39,078 bases of DNA from an uncultured Enterorhabdus sp. (GCA_947573925.1 CANPHS010000008.1:1-39078), one strand, 5' to 3'; numbered from the stretch's first letter, positions 23,500 to 32,249 are shown. The notes: generated by a model from the sequence alone, not told the origin. Made by a program: numbers and translations.

Positions 23500-23515
23500 T
23501 AGTTAACCATAACTA
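23500..23515. promoter_or_regulatory. 16-bp palindrome upstream of feoB
   Basis: TAGTTA-ACCA-TAACTA, an AT-rich palindrome 75 bases before feoB and just after the terminator. It is a candidate iron-regulator site or the core of a second promoter. Confidence 0.4.
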
Positions 23516-23590
23516 ACTCTACCATCCGCGCAGGCGCCCCATTCGGGGCTGCCTTTTCGCGGCCGACCCAGGAGAAGGAAAGGCTTGACC

Positions 23591-25975
23591 ATGGCACTGC
23601 ACATCGCCCTTGCCGGGAACCCCAACTGCGGCAAGACGACCATGTTCAACGATCTCACCGGCGCGAACCAGTATGTGGGAAACTGGCCCGGCGTGACCGT
23701 CGAGAAGAAAGAGGGCCGCTACAGGGCCGACAAGGACATCGTCATCACCGACCTGCCCGGCGTGTACTCGCTCTCGCCCTACACCCCCGAGGAAATCGTC
23801 ACCCGCGACTACCTCCTCGGCGGCGATGCCGACGTGGTGGTGAACCTCGTGGACGCCACCAACCTGGAGCGCAACCTCTACCTGACCACGCAAATACTCG
23901 ACCTGGGCATTCCCGTGGTCCTTGCGCTCAACATGATGGATCTCGTGGAGAAGCGCGGCGACACCATCGACCGGCAGGCCTTGGAGTGCGCCCTCGGCTG
24001 TCCCGTGGTGGAGACCTCCGCCCTGCGCGGCCGCGGCGTGGCCGAGTTGATCGCCACGGCCAAGGCCGCCGCCGCGCAGGGCGCTTCCTCCTCCGCCTCC
24101 GATGCCCCCGACGCTCAGCGCACCGCCGCCCCCGACGCCGCCCCCGCGCCGGCCGGCGTGCGCTTCTCGGCTCCCGTGGAGGAGGCCCTCGCCCAGGTGG
24201 CCGCCATCGCCGGCAACGCCATCGCGGGCCCGAGCCGCCGCTGGTACGCCGTCAAACTGCTGGAGGGCGAGGCGCTCACCGAAGCGGCCCTGCCCCTCGC
24301 TCCCGACCAGCTGGCGTCCATCGCCGCCGTGCGCGATTGCCTGGAAGAAGCCGAGGACGACGACGCGGAATCCCTCGTCGCCAACGACCGTTACGACGCC
24401 ATCGCCGCCATCTGCGACGGCTGCGTGAAGCGCGGCACCCGGGGGATCACCACCACCCAGAAGATCGACCGCGTCGTCACCAACCGCGTGCTCGGCATTC
24501 CCATCTTTATCGCCGTCATGTTCTTCGTGTACTTCATCTCCGTGTCCACCGTGGGCACGCTTGTGACCGACTGGGCCAACGATGGCCTGTTCGGCGACGG
24601 GTGGCTGTACACCAACACCGAGGCCTACGAGGCCGCCGTGGAGGAGTTCGACGCCGTCATGGAAACCGCCGAGGGTGTGGCCGCCTTCGAGGCCGGTGAG
24701 ATCGAGGAGCCCGACCCCGCCGCCTTCGGCCTGTACCACGTGGGCGTGCCCGTGGTGGTGGGCGGCTGGCTGGAATCGGTCGGCGCGGCGCCCTGGGCGC
24801 AGTCCCTCGTGCTCGACGGCATCATCGCCGGCGTCGGCGCGGTCATCGGCTTCATTCCCCAGCTCATGGTGCTGTTCTTGCTGCTGGGCTTCCTGGAGGG
24901 CTGCGGGTACATGGCCCGCGTGGCCTTCGTCATGGACCGCGTCTTCCGCCGTTTCGGCCTGTCGGGCAAGTCTTTCATCCCCATGCTCATCGCGAGCGGC
25001 TGCGGCGTGCCGGCGGTCATGGCCACCAAGACCATCGAGAACGAGAAGGACCGCCGCATGATCATCATGACCACCACGATGATCCCCTGCGGCGCCAAGC
25101 TGCCCATCATCGCGCTCGTGTTCGGCGCGCTGGCCGGCGGCGACTACGCGGCCACGTGGTGGGTGGCGCCCCTGTTCTACTTCCTGGGCCTGGCCGCCAT
25201 CATCATCTCGTGCGTCATGCTGCGCAAGTTCCGCGCCTTCGCGGGCGAGGCGGCGCCGTTCATCATGGAGCTGCCCCAGTACCACATCCCCACCCTCAAG
25301 AACGTGGCGATGGCCACGTGGGAGCGCGTGCGCAGCTACATCGTGAAGGCCGGCACCATCATCTTCCTCAGCTCGATGGTCATCTGGTTCCTCATGAACT
25401 TCGGCGTGTACGAGGGACGGTTCGGCCTGCTCGACACCAGCACGGACGGCTATCTGGGCCACAGCCTGATGGCCGGTCTGGGCGGCGGGCTGGCGTGGCT
25501 GTTCGCGCCGCTGGGCTTCGGCAGCTGGGAGGCGACGGTCACGTCCCTCACCGGCCTGGTGGCCAAGGAGAACGTCGTGGCCACGGTGGGGATCCTCACG
25601 AGCCTCGGCGAGGCCGGGGAGGCCGACCCGTCCCTGTGGGCCTCCTTCGCCGCCATGCTCGGCGGCAGCTCGGTGGCCATCATGGCCTTCTGCGCCTTCA
25701 ACCTCCTGTGCGCCCCCTGCTTCGCCGCCATCGGCACTATCCGCCGCCAGATGATGTCCGCGAAGTGGACCTGGGCCGCCATCGGCTACATGACCGCCTT
25801 CGGCTGGTGCACGGGGCTCGTCATCTACCAGCTCGGCGGCCTTGTCACCGGGGAAGTGGCGTTCGGCCCCTTCACGGTGCTGGCCGCCGCCGTGCTGGCC
25901 GGCGTGCTGTTCCTGCTGCTGCGCCCCGCCCCCAAACCCGCCGCGCCGCTGAAGCCGGCGGCCAAGGGCGCCTAG
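23591..25975 (+). CDS. feoB: Ferrous iron transporter FeoB
   Basis: A 794-residue membrane GTPase that imports Fe(II). The N-terminal G domain shows G1 GNPNCGKTT (residues 9-17), G3 DLPGVYSL, G4 NMMD, with YVGNWPGVTVE as switch region. A variable Ala/Pro-rich linker (about 165-200) follows, then the membrane core with two Gate-type segments, including ASGCGVPAVMATKT and SLTGLVAKENVVATVG. The C-terminus is Pro/Ala-rich. The ATG at 23591 has AGGAGAAGGAAAGG upstream. The gene is followed after 15 bases by a Cys-rich partner protein. Confidence 0.97.
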   Translation: MALHIALAGNPNCGKTTMFNDLTGANQYVGNWPGVTVEKKEGRYRADKDIVITDLPGVYSLSPYTPEEIVTRDYLLGGDADVVVNLVDATNLERNLYLTTQILDLGIPVVLALNMMDLVEKRGDTIDRQALECALGCPVVETSALRGRGVAELIATAKAAAAQGASSSASDAPDAQRTAAPDAAPAPAGVRFSAPVEEALAQVAAIAGNAIAGPSRRWYAVKLLEGEALTEAALPLAPDQLASIAAVRDCLEEAEDDDAESLVANDRYDAIAAICDGCVKRGTRGITTTQKIDRVVTNRVLGIPIFIAVMFFVYFISVSTVGTLVTDWANDGLFGDGWLYTNTEAYEAAVEEFDAVMETAEGVAAFEAGEIEEPDPAAFGLYHVGVPVVVGGWLESVGAAPWAQSLVLDGIIAGVGAVIGFIPQLMVLFLLLGFLEGCGYMARVAFVMDRVFRRFGLSGKSFIPMLIASGCGVPAVMATKTIENEKDRRMIIMTTTMIPCGAKLPIIALVFGALAGGDYAATWWVAPLFYFLGLAAIIISCVMLRKFRAFAGEAAPFIMELPQYHIPTLKNVAMATWERVRSYIVKAGTIIFLSSMVIWFLMNFGVYEGRFGLLDTSTDGYLGHSLMAGLGGGLAWLFAPLGFGSWEATVTSLTGLVAKENVVATVGILTSLGEAGEADPSLWASFAAMLGGSSVAIMAFCAFNLLCAPCFAAIGTIRRQMMSAKWTWAAIGYMTAFGWCTGLVIYQLGGLVTGEVAFGPFTVLAAAVLAGVLFLLLRPAPKPAAPLKPAAKGA

Positions 25976-25990
25976 GGGAAGGGGAGCGCC

Positions 25991-26245
25991 GTGCAAGATC
26001 TGGCCCTGAACCTGCCGACGGTCGTCATCCTGGCCGTCATCGCCGCGCTCGCGGTACTGGCCGTGCGCCGCATGACCCGCCGCGGCCTGTGCGACTGCGG
26101 CGACCACTGCGGCGACGGGCGCGGCGCGGCGGCCCGTTCCGGCTGCGCTGGCTGTTCTGCCGCCGTCGGTTGTTCCGGTTGTTCCGGCTGTTCGGCGGCC
26201 GCATCCATGGCCGAGGCGGCCGAGCAAGCGGCGCGGGGAAGGTAG
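25991..26245 (+). CDS. FeoB-associated Cys-rich membrane protein
   Basis: An 84-residue protein: one N-terminal helix (TVVILAVIAALAVLAV), a basic stop-transfer (RRMTRRG), and a Cys-rich cytoplasmic tail with CDCGDHC, GCAGC, GCSGCSGC. This matches the FeoB-associated Cys-rich family commonly encoded after feoB. GTG start at 25991 with AAGGGGAG upstream. The cysteines may bind iron or act as a redox switch. It ends the feo operon. Confidence 0.85.
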   Translation: MQDLALNLPTVVILAVIAALAVLAVRRMTRRGLCDCGDHCGDGRGAAARSGCAGCSAAVGCSGCSGCSAAASMAEAAEQAARGR

Positions 26246-26302
26246 CCGGCGTCGGCTTGGCGTCAAGTAACCGCTCGGCAAACCGTTGGCGAAAACAATG
26301 TG

Positions 26303-26340
26303 AACGAGGCTCGGAACTCTGCGTCCGAGCCTCGTTTTTT
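26303..26340 (+). terminator. Strong intrinsic terminator after the feo operon
   Basis: A 13-bp perfect stem (AACGAGGCTCGGA / TCCGAGCCTCGTT, 26303-26315 and 26324-26336), an 8-base loop, and a T-run to 26340. It separates the feo genes from the DtxR-type gene, which therefore has its own promoter. Confidence 0.9.
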
Positions 26341-26389
26341 CCCGGGGGCCGTGATACCATGGCAAGACGTATCTGATAAGGAGAACGCT

Positions 26390-26770
26390 GTGGTGAAAAC
26401 GTCCATGTCCCACGAGGACTACCTTGAGGCCATCGTCATGCTGGGAGGCACGACGGAGTCTGCCGTGCGCTCGGTGGACGTGGCCAACAAGCTGGGCGTT
26501 TCCAAGGCGTCGGTGAACAAGGCCATTTCGGCTTTGAAGGAGCAGGAGCTGGTCATCCAGCCCCATTACGGAGACATCACCCTCACGGAAGAGGGCTATG
26601 CCTACGGCTCCTCGGTGCTCGGCCGCCACCGCCTGCTGGTAGATTTCCTCACCAAGGCCGTGGGCATTCCGCCCGAGGTGGCCGAGGTGGAAGCCTGCCA
26701 GATGGAGCACGCCATCAGCGACGAGTCCTTTGAGAAATGGGAGGCGTTCGTCAAGAAGCTCTCCCGGTAA
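26390..26770 (+). CDS. DtxR/MntR-type metal-dependent regulator
   Basis: A 126-residue regulator with an N-terminal winged HTH (MSHEDYLEAIVMLGG; VDVANKLGVSKASVNKAISALKEQ; DITLTEEGYAYG). A dimerisation/metal domain follows with HRLLVDFLTKAVGIPP and EVEACQMEHAISDES, the last containing the Cys/Glu/His positions used for metal binding in the family. It lacks the C-terminal SH3-like domain of DtxR/IdeR, so it is of the short MntR-like type. Start is one of two GTGs (26390 or 26393) with AAGGAG upstream. It is next to the feo locus and is its probable controller. Confidence 0.9.
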   Translation: MVKTSMSHEDYLEAIVMLGGTTESAVRSVDVANKLGVSKASVNKAISALKEQELVIQPHYGDITLTEEGYAYGSSVLGRHRLLVDFLTKAVGIPPEVAEVEACQMEHAISDESFEKWEAFVKKLSR

Positions 26771-26860
26771 ACCCGGCGCTCCCGCGCCTATGCCCTAACC
26801 GCTTTCGACTGACTACCTGCACCAGAAACGAACCCCGGCAGCGAAAGGAAGTTCCACCCC

Positions 26861-27835
26861 GTGCCACGCCAGGCCAACATCGTATCCTTCGACGCAGCGC
26901 GCCGCGCCGCGACGGGCACCCGTGTCTCGCGGGCGTCCGGGGGCGCGTCTTCCCGCGCCGGGCGCGTGCTTGTCGGGGGCGACCAGTCGGCGGTGGTGCG
27001 GGAAGGTCGGACCGGGACATCCCGGAGCGAGGGCCTGCGCCCCACGCCCAGTTGGTATTCCAGCGCCGCGACGGCCTCCTCGCGCCGCGACGAGAGTCCC
27101 TTCGCCGCCGAGCGCCCCCTCCGTGCGACCCGTTTTGCCGACGACGAGGGCGCCGACGACAACGACGAGCGCCTGGAGGCGGCCCTGGCCGAGAGGAACC
27201 GCGGCCCCTTCGGGCGCCTGCGCTCCTGTAGCGCTGACCGGCGTCGCGAGCGCACCAAGGAGCGGGCTGATCGCGCCTACTTCCGCCAGTACGAGGCCGG
27301 CAAGGCCGCCGACGGCGCTGCGGGCGGTCCCCGCGCCGCCGTGTACAAGGGCGAGATGGGCGCCACCCACAAGCGTTCCTCGCGCATGCAGCAAACGGCC
27401 GCCGCGTCTCCGTCGCGGCATCGCGGCGCCTCTCCCGCCGCCGACAAGGGGTCTTTCTTCACCCGGCCGTGGTTCATGGGCCTGGCGGCCACGGCGCTTA
27501 CCGTGGCCTTCGGCGTGGTGGTGCTGTACGGGCCGGCCCAGCAGCTGTACCTGGATATTCGCGAGAAGGATCGCTTGGGGGCCGAGTACGCCGCCGTGGT
27601 GGACCGCAACGAGGCCATCGACGCCCAGGTGCGGTCGCTGCAAACCGACGAGGGCGTCGAGGACATGGCTCGCACGCAGCTCGGCTGGGTGCGCGAAGGG
27701 GAGCACGCCGTCAGCGTGAGCGGCCTGAAGCCGAAGGACGTGACCGAGTTCCGCGGCAACATCGTGTCCGAGGACATTCCTTTGCCCGACACCTGGTACT
27801 CGGGCCTGCTCGATCCTTTCTTCGGTGTTGAATAA
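26861..27835 (+). CDS. FtsB/DivIC-like septum formation initiator with a long N-terminal extension
   Basis: A 324-residue protein. The C-terminal third is DivIC/FtsB-like: one membrane helix (about 200-222, GLAATALTVAFGVVVLYG), an extracytoplasmic coiled-coil (YLDIREKDRLGAEYAAVVDR) and VEDMARTQLGWVREGEH. The first 195 residues are Arg/Ala/Ser-rich and probably disordered and cytoplasmic. FtsB/DivIC proteins link early and late divisome proteins; typical length is 100-150. GTG start at 26861 with AAAGGAAG ten bases upstream. The next gene starts 20 bases after its stop. Confidence 0.85.
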   Translation: MPRQANIVSFDAARRAATGTRVSRASGGASSRAGRVLVGGDQSAVVREGRTGTSRSEGLRPTPSWYSSAATASSRRDESPFAAERPLRATRFADDEGADDNDERLEAALAERNRGPFGRLRSCSADRRRERTKERADRAYFRQYEAGKAADGAAGGPRAAVYKGEMGATHKRSSRMQQTAAASPSRHRGASPAADKGSFFTRPWFMGLAATALTVAFGVVVLYGPAQQLYLDIREKDRLGAEYAAVVDRNEAIDAQVRSLQTDEGVEDMARTQLGWVREGEHAVSVSGLKPKDVTEFRGNIVSEDIPLPDTWYSGLLDPFFGVE

Positions 27836-27855
27836 TGTTCCGGAAGGATTTCGCC

Positions 27856-28803
27856 ATGACCTACCAAAACGGGCGCTATGGGGCGCTGGATATCGGCACG
27901 GTGACCTGCCGGCTGCTGGTGGCCGATGTGGAAGACGGGGCCGTGCGCGAGGTGGCGAAGGAGTACGCCATCACCGATCTGGGCGTCGGGGTAGATGCGT
28001 CGGGGTGCCTGTCCGAGGAGGCCATGGAACGGGTACTTGCCTGCGTGGCCCGCTACCTGCAGGTGCTGGCGGCCTGCGACACCCCCGACCATCCGGTGCG
28101 GGGCCTCATCGCCATGGCCACGTCGGCCGCCCGCGACGCGGCCAACGCCGACGAGTTCGCCGCCCGGCTCGCTGCCTTGGGAGTCACGCTCACGGTCATT
28201 CCCGGCCAGCGCGAGGCGGCCCTCACCTTCGCCGGGGCTTCGACCGATTTTCCCGGTGAGAACCTGCTGGTGGTGGATATCGGCGGTGGCTCCACCGAAC
28301 TTATCGCCGGTCGCGCCGGGGCCGACCCGGTGGCTGCCCATTCCTTCGATATCGGTTGCCGCCGGGTGACGGAGCGCTTCTTGCGCAACGATCCGCCTGC
28401 GGCCGACGAGATGGCCGCGGCCCGCGCCTGGATGGGCGAGGAGATGGCCCCCTACTTCGAGCACTTGGCTGCCGCCGGCTTCGCCATAGACCGCGTGGTG
28501 GCCGTGGCTGGCACCGCCACGAGCGTGGTGAGTGTGCGCGAGGCCATGACGACCTACGATTCGACGCGCGTGCACAAGGCTCGGGTCAGCGCCGATGAGC
28601 TGGCGGCCATCGAAGAGCGCCTGGCCGCCGAACCGCTGGCCGTACGCAAGACGTGCGTGGGGCTCGATCCCAAGCGGGCCGGGGTCATTGTGGCCGGGCT
28701 CGTCATTTTGGAAGAGGTGCTGGGCTTGGCCGGCGCCGACGGGTACACCGCCAGCGAATCGGACATCCTGAAGGGCATGATTTTAGAAGCGGCCCGGGCA
28801 TAA
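27856..28803 (+). CDS. Ppx/GppA family phosphatase
   Basis: A 315-residue exopolyphosphatase/pppGpp phosphohydrolase family protein of the ASKHA fold. The phosphate loops are ALDIGTVTCRLLVADV and VVDIGGGSTELIAG; TSAARDAANADEF and VVAVAGTATSV are also present. It is the short form, lacking the C-terminal HD-like domain of E. coli Ppx (about 510 residues). The ATG at 27856 has GGAAGGAT upstream; an ATG at 27835 overlaps the preceding stop and is less likely. Gene order ftsB-ppx is common in Actinomycetota. Substrate (polyphosphate or pppGpp) cannot be decided here. Confidence 0.92.
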   Translation: MTYQNGRYGALDIGTVTCRLLVADVEDGAVREVAKEYAITDLGVGVDASGCLSEEAMERVLACVARYLQVLAACDTPDHPVRGLIAMATSAARDAANADEFAARLAALGVTLTVIPGQREAALTFAGASTDFPGENLLVVDIGGGSTELIAGRAGADPVAAHSFDIGCRRVTERFLRNDPPAADEMAAARAWMGEEMAPYFEHLAAAGFAIDRVVAVAGTATSVVSVREAMTTYDSTRVHKARVSADELAAIEERLAAEPLAVRKTCVGLDPKRAGVIVAGLVILEEVLGLAGADGYTASESDILKGMILEAARA

Positions 28804-28829
28804 TCTGCTATCATGGGCCGCACGGTTGC

Positions 28830-28914
28830 GGGGGCGTGGCGGAATCGGCAGACGCAGCGGACTTAAAATCCGCCGCCGCAAGGCTTAAGGGTTCGAACCC
28901 CTTCGCCCCCACCA
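28830..28914 (+). tRNA. tRNA-Leu (UAA)
   Basis: An 85-base class II tRNA: acceptor GGGGGCG/CGCCCCC, discriminator A, encoded CCA. The anticodon stem-loop GCGGA-CTTAAAA-TCCGC gives anticodon UAA (leucine, UUA). A long variable arm (CGCCGCAAGGCTTAAG region) and T-loop TTCGAAC are present. Confidence 0.97.
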
Positions 28915-29153
28915 TGTTCAACTTACTTGCTCGGTGCCCATCCTCGCAGAAAAGCCCCTCGTTATCGCGGGGTTCGAACCGGGAGGTGAAAACGCGAAGC
29001 GTTTTGGCCCGAGCGCAGCGAGGGAAAGGAGCGTCCGCGCAGCGGGCGCGGGAACCCCTTCGCCCCCACCAGATCTACCGTGCTTGCCTCATTTCGCCTC
29101 CCGCAAGGAAAATCCTCCGTTATCGCGGGGTTCGAACCGGGAGGTGAAAACGC
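28895..29153. repeat. Partial tandem duplication of the tRNA-Leu 3' end and downstream sequence
   Basis: The last 20 bases of the tRNA (28895-28914) recur exactly at 29052-29071. A 36-base segment at 28960-28995 recurs exactly at 29118-29153. The two offsets are 157 and 158, so this is one diverged tandem duplication of about 157 bases. Between the copies sit small hairpins, including AAAACGC-GAA-GCGTTTT (28989-29005) and GCGTCCGC-GCA-GCGGGCGC (29031-29049). No gene is present here. Confidence 0.8.
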
Positions 29154-29155
29154 AC

Positions 29156-30031
29156 TTACCACGCCATGACGCAGCGCACGTGCAGGTTGTCGGGACAGCA
29201 GGTTTGCAGGGTGATGGATTCGCCGGACGGGGCGATGCGCCCTTCGTAGCGGAAGTAGTTCGACTTGTTCGGCAGGGTGAGCACGTCGAAGACGTAGTAG
29301 TGCCGCACCCGTCCCTGGCCGTCCCACACGGTTACCTTGTCGCCCAATTCCAAGTCCATCACGCCGCTGAACACGCCGGGGTTGTGTCCGATGAAGTAGG
29401 TGTTCTCGCCGTCGGTTACGTCGCCGTCGTTCACCCAGGCCGCTGCCACGCGGGCCGGGGCCTCCTCGTCGGCGGGCGATCCTTGCTCGTAGGGTATGTA
29501 CTCGCCATGGAAGCGAATGGTGTTCACGCGCTTCTTGTCCTTGTCGCCGGCGGTTTTCGCGGGTTTGGCGGCGCTCTCTTCGTCCGAGGTATCGCTGCCG
29601 GCATCGGCGCCTTGGTCGGTGGGCGCCTCCCCTTCGTCGCCGCCGGTCAGCTCGTCGACGGTGGCCTCGCCGTTCACGAGGGCCTCGGCATCTTCCAGGG
29701 TGGCGCGGTAGGCATCGCCCTGGGAATTCATGGCCTCCAGGCGCAGTTTCTCGGACACCTCGTCGCTGCGCCGGGCGTACTCCAGGTCCTTCTCGGCGAT
29801 GACCTCCTGGCCCCGGCTGTCCACGCGGCCCTCCAGCACCGTGAAAAAGTCGCAGAACCCGCGCGAAACCGGGGAAAGGGCTGCAGCGCCGGAGGCATCG
29901 TCGGCCAGATCGGCGGCCGGCATCGCGGCGACTACTGCCAGCGCCAGCGCCGCCAGGGCCGCTCCCCAGGCCGCACCGGGGCGGCGCCGGGCGGCGCAGT
30001 CGGGGCGGAGGCGGAGATCGGCGCAGTTCAC
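29156..30031 (-). CDS. Sortase family cysteine transpeptidase
   Basis: A 291-residue sortase. An N-terminal basic region and anchor helix (about 20-40) lead into a long Asp/Glu/Ala-rich linker (about 100-165). The catalytic domain has His216 in FIGHNPGVFSGV, Cys278 in ITLQTCC and Arg286 in HVRCV, the standard His-Cys-Arg triad. GTG start at 30031 with AAAGGAAC upstream. I see no LPXTG-type substrate in the window, so it may be a housekeeping or single-substrate enzyme whose partners lie elsewhere. Its class is uncertain; the catalytic layout is clear. Confidence 0.88.
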   Translation of the reverse strand: MNCADLRLRPDCAARRRPGAAWGAALAALALAVVAAMPAADLADDASGAAALSPVSRGFCDFFTVLEGRVDSRGQEVIAEKDLEYARRSDEVSEKLRLEAMNSQGDAYRATLEDAEALVNGEATVDELTGGDEGEAPTDQGADAGSDTSDEESAAKPAKTAGDKDKKRVNTIRFHGEYIPYEQGSPADEEAPARVAAAWVNDGDVTDGENTYFIGHNPGVFSGVMDLELGDKVTVWDGQGRVRHYYVFDVLTLPNKSNYFRYEGRIAPSGESITLQTCCPDNLHVRCVMAW

Positions 30032-30242
30032 GAGAGTTCCTTTGCGGGTTGGCGTCGGCGGGCCCGCGGTCTGGCGCCCGAAGCGTCGGTTGTGGGCCGT
30101 CGGGCCTACTGTATCGACTCTTCGTCAAAAATGCTAGCCCCTTTTCCGCCCGGATTCCCCCAACGCTGGCCGCCGTGCGCCAATCAATCTTACATTCTTG
30201 TCAATGGGCCACCTCAAAGGCCCTCGCGGCCCGGGGCCGTGG

Positions 30243-30248
30243 TATTAT
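30243..30248 (+). promoter_or_regulatory. -10 element (TATTAT) of the polyprenyl synthase gene
   Basis: TATTAT lies 41 bases before the ATG at 30290. No good -35 is visible at 16-18 bases. The 250-base intergenic region 30032-30289 otherwise shows no gene. Confidence 0.4.
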
Positions 30249-30289
30249 GATTCGATGCTGAAACGACCGACCTGCGGCAAGAAAGTCCT

Positions 30290-31345
30290 ATGAAAAACAT
30301 CTCAGACACCCTCGCGAGCGTCGATGCGACGCCCACCACCTTCGAAGCCTATTTGAAGTGCTATGCCGACCCGGTCGGAGAGCTCATCAACAGCTACATT
30401 CCCCACGGCACCCATGACGACATGGACCGCTACCTGTACAGCCCGCTGTACCATTACAGCGAGAACGCCGGCAAGCGCCATCGGCCGCTCATCTGCTTCG
30501 CGGCCTGCCTGGCCGTGGGCGGCGATCCGGACCGCGCCACCACCTCGGCGGCGGCCATCGAGCACTTCCATTCGGCGGCCCTCATTCACGACGACATCGC
30601 CGACGAGGCCGAGCTGCGCCGCGGCGAGCCGTGCCTGCACCTCACCGAGGGGCTGGGGCTGGCCATCAACATGGGCGATCTGGCCCTGTCCATGGTGAAC
30701 GGCCCGGTGGTGAACGACCCGCTGCTGGACGATGCCACCAAGGTGCGCGTCATCGGCGAGCTCATCTCCATGACCTGCCGCACCGTGGGAGGCCAGGCGC
30801 TCGATTTGGGTTGGGCCCGCGACGGCCGCTACGACATCACGCCCGAGGACTACCTCACCATGGCCATCCACAAGACGGCCCACTACTCGGGGGCGGTGCC
30901 CCTGGCCGTGGGCGCCATCGTGGGCGGTGCCGACGAGGCCCAGGTGGAGGCCTTGCGCAGCTACGGCCTCGATACCGGTCTCGCCTTCCAGATCCAGGAC
31001 GACCTGCTGAACCTGGTGGGCACCGACGAGGCCAAGAAGAAGGACTTCCGCAGCGATATCACCGAGGGCAAGCGCACGCTCGTAGTGGTGCACGCCCTGC
31101 AGAACGCCGAGCCTGAGGCCCGGGAGCGCCTCATCGAGATCCTCTCGGCCAAGGAGCGCGATCCGGAGGTGCTGGCTGAAGCCGTGGCCCTCATGGAGGA
31201 GGCGGGTTCCATCGATTACGCCCGCACCTATGCCGAAGAACTCAGCCAGAACGCGAAGGAGCGCCTGGTGGAGGCCATCGAGCCCTCCCCGTGGCGCGAT
31301 CTGCTCGTGTCCATGGCCGACTGGTTTGTGAACAGGTTGAAGTAA
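30290..31345 (+). CDS. Polyprenyl diphosphate synthase
   Basis: A 351-residue trans-prenyltransferase making a long isoprenoid diphosphate. The first Asp-rich motif is HDDIADEAELRRGEP; the second is QIQDDLLNLVG, where the last Asp of the usual DDxxD is Asn, a variant found in several such enzymes. GKRHRPLICFAA holds the IPP-binding Lys/Arg. The likely product feeds menaquinone biosynthesis, which anaerobic Actinomycetota use for respiration. The ribosome site is weak (AAGAAAG). It is followed after one base by a peptidoglycan-binding-domain gene. Confidence 0.93.
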   Translation: MKNISDTLASVDATPTTFEAYLKCYADPVGELINSYIPHGTHDDMDRYLYSPLYHYSENAGKRHRPLICFAACLAVGGDPDRATTSAAAIEHFHSAALIHDDIADEAELRRGEPCLHLTEGLGLAINMGDLALSMVNGPVVNDPLLDDATKVRVIGELISMTCRTVGGQALDLGWARDGRYDITPEDYLTMAIHKTAHYSGAVPLAVGAIVGGADEAQVEALRSYGLDTGLAFQIQDDLLNLVGTDEAKKKDFRSDITEGKRTLVVVHALQNAEPEARERLIEILSAKERDPEVLAEAVALMEEAGSIDYARTYAEELSQNAKERLVEAIEPSPWRDLLVSMADWFVNRLK

Positions 31346-31346
31346 C

Positions 31347-32249
31347 ATGGAGCCTATCAAGCGCAACGACACCGGCGCCGCCGTGGAAGACGTGCAGCAG
31401 CGCCTTGCCCGCATCGGCCACCTTTCCGAAGACGCCGTGACGGGCACCTTCGACGATGCCACGGTGGCCGCCCTGGCCGATTTCTGCGCCACTGCCTCGC
31501 TGCCTGCGGGCGACGAGGTCACCGAAAAGGTGTGGGCGGCTTTGGTGGACGCCTCGTTCAACCTGGGCGACCGCACGCTGTATCTGCGCATGCCCTACTT
31601 CCACGGCCACGATGTGTTCGAATTGCAGCACGCCCTGGGCGCCCTCGGCTTTTTCTACGGCGCCGACGACGCCATTTTCGGCGCCCACACCGAAGACGCC
31701 CTGCGCCGCTTCCAGCTGAACATGGGGCTGCCCTCCGACGGCATCGCCGGCGCCTACACCTACGCGGCCCTGCGCAACCTCGCCCATTCCTGGGTGGGGA
31801 AGGAGGCCACCCACGGCCCGGCGCGGCATTTGGGTTTCGCTCGGGCCGCCGACGTGCTGGAGCGCAACGCCGTGTGCTTGTTCGGTACCGACGAGTTCTC
31901 CCGTTCCGTGGCCTCGCGCATGTCGAACCTGTCGGTAGCCACGAATCCAGCGGCGAAGATCATCAGCGCCGACAGCCTGTCGGTGCCCCCCGATGCCTCT
32001 ATGATGCTCGTGCACGTGCTGCTTGCGGCCGAAGATGCGGAAGCGGGCGTGCCGCTCGTGTCCTACGAGGACGAAGATTCCCTGGCCCTGCGCCTGACTT
32101 CGGCGGTGAACGTGGCCCGTGAGGCCGCCTGGCCCCGGGTGTCGGTGCTGCTTCCCGGCACCGTGTGGCTGGAAGCCGGCCCCGAGCGGAGCGCCCAGCA
32201 CTACGCCATCACCCTCCTCGACGCCCTCTGCTCGGCCTTGCAAGGGTAG
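31347..32249 (+). CDS. Protein with two peptidoglycan-binding (PG_binding_1) domains
   Basis: A 300-residue protein with two PG_binding_1 modules at about residues 3-68 (VEDVQQRLARIGHL) and 78-150 (VFELQHALGALGFFYGADDA, then DALRRFQLNMGLPSDGIAGAYT). Residues about 160-300 form an amidase_3-like or unassigned alpha/beta domain without an obvious zinc triad. There is no signal peptide, so export is unclear. It starts one base after the synthase stop and is probably co-transcribed with it. No enzymatic function can be claimed. Confidence 0.82.
   Translation: MEPIKRNDTGAAVEDVQQRLARIGHLSEDAVTGTFDDATVAALADFCATASLPAGDEVTEKVWAALVDASFNLGDRTLYLRMPYFHGHDVFELQHALGALGFFYGADDAIFGAHTEDALRRFQLNMGLPSDGIAGAYTYAALRNLAHSWVGKEATHGPARHLGFARAADVLERNAVCLFGTDEFSRSVASRMSNLSVATNPAAKIISADSLSVPPDASMMLVHVLLAAEDAEAGVPLVSYEDEDSLALRLTSAVNVAREAAWPRVSVLLPGTVWLEAGPERSAQHYAITLLDALCSALQG

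Noticed and set aside
23519-26710. A 1063-residue open frame antisense to feoB
   Set aside because: Composition (His, Gly, Arg, Glu repeats) is that of a high-GC shadow frame, and feoB on the other strand is certain.
27780-27800. LPDTW in the FtsB-like protein as a sortase signal
   Set aside because: It lacks the following hydrophobic helix and basic tail, and the fifth residue is Trp rather than Gly.
28989-29049. Short hairpins downstream of tRNA-Leu as a CRISPR array
   Set aside because: The units differ in sequence and spacing, and no cas gene or regular spacer structure is present.
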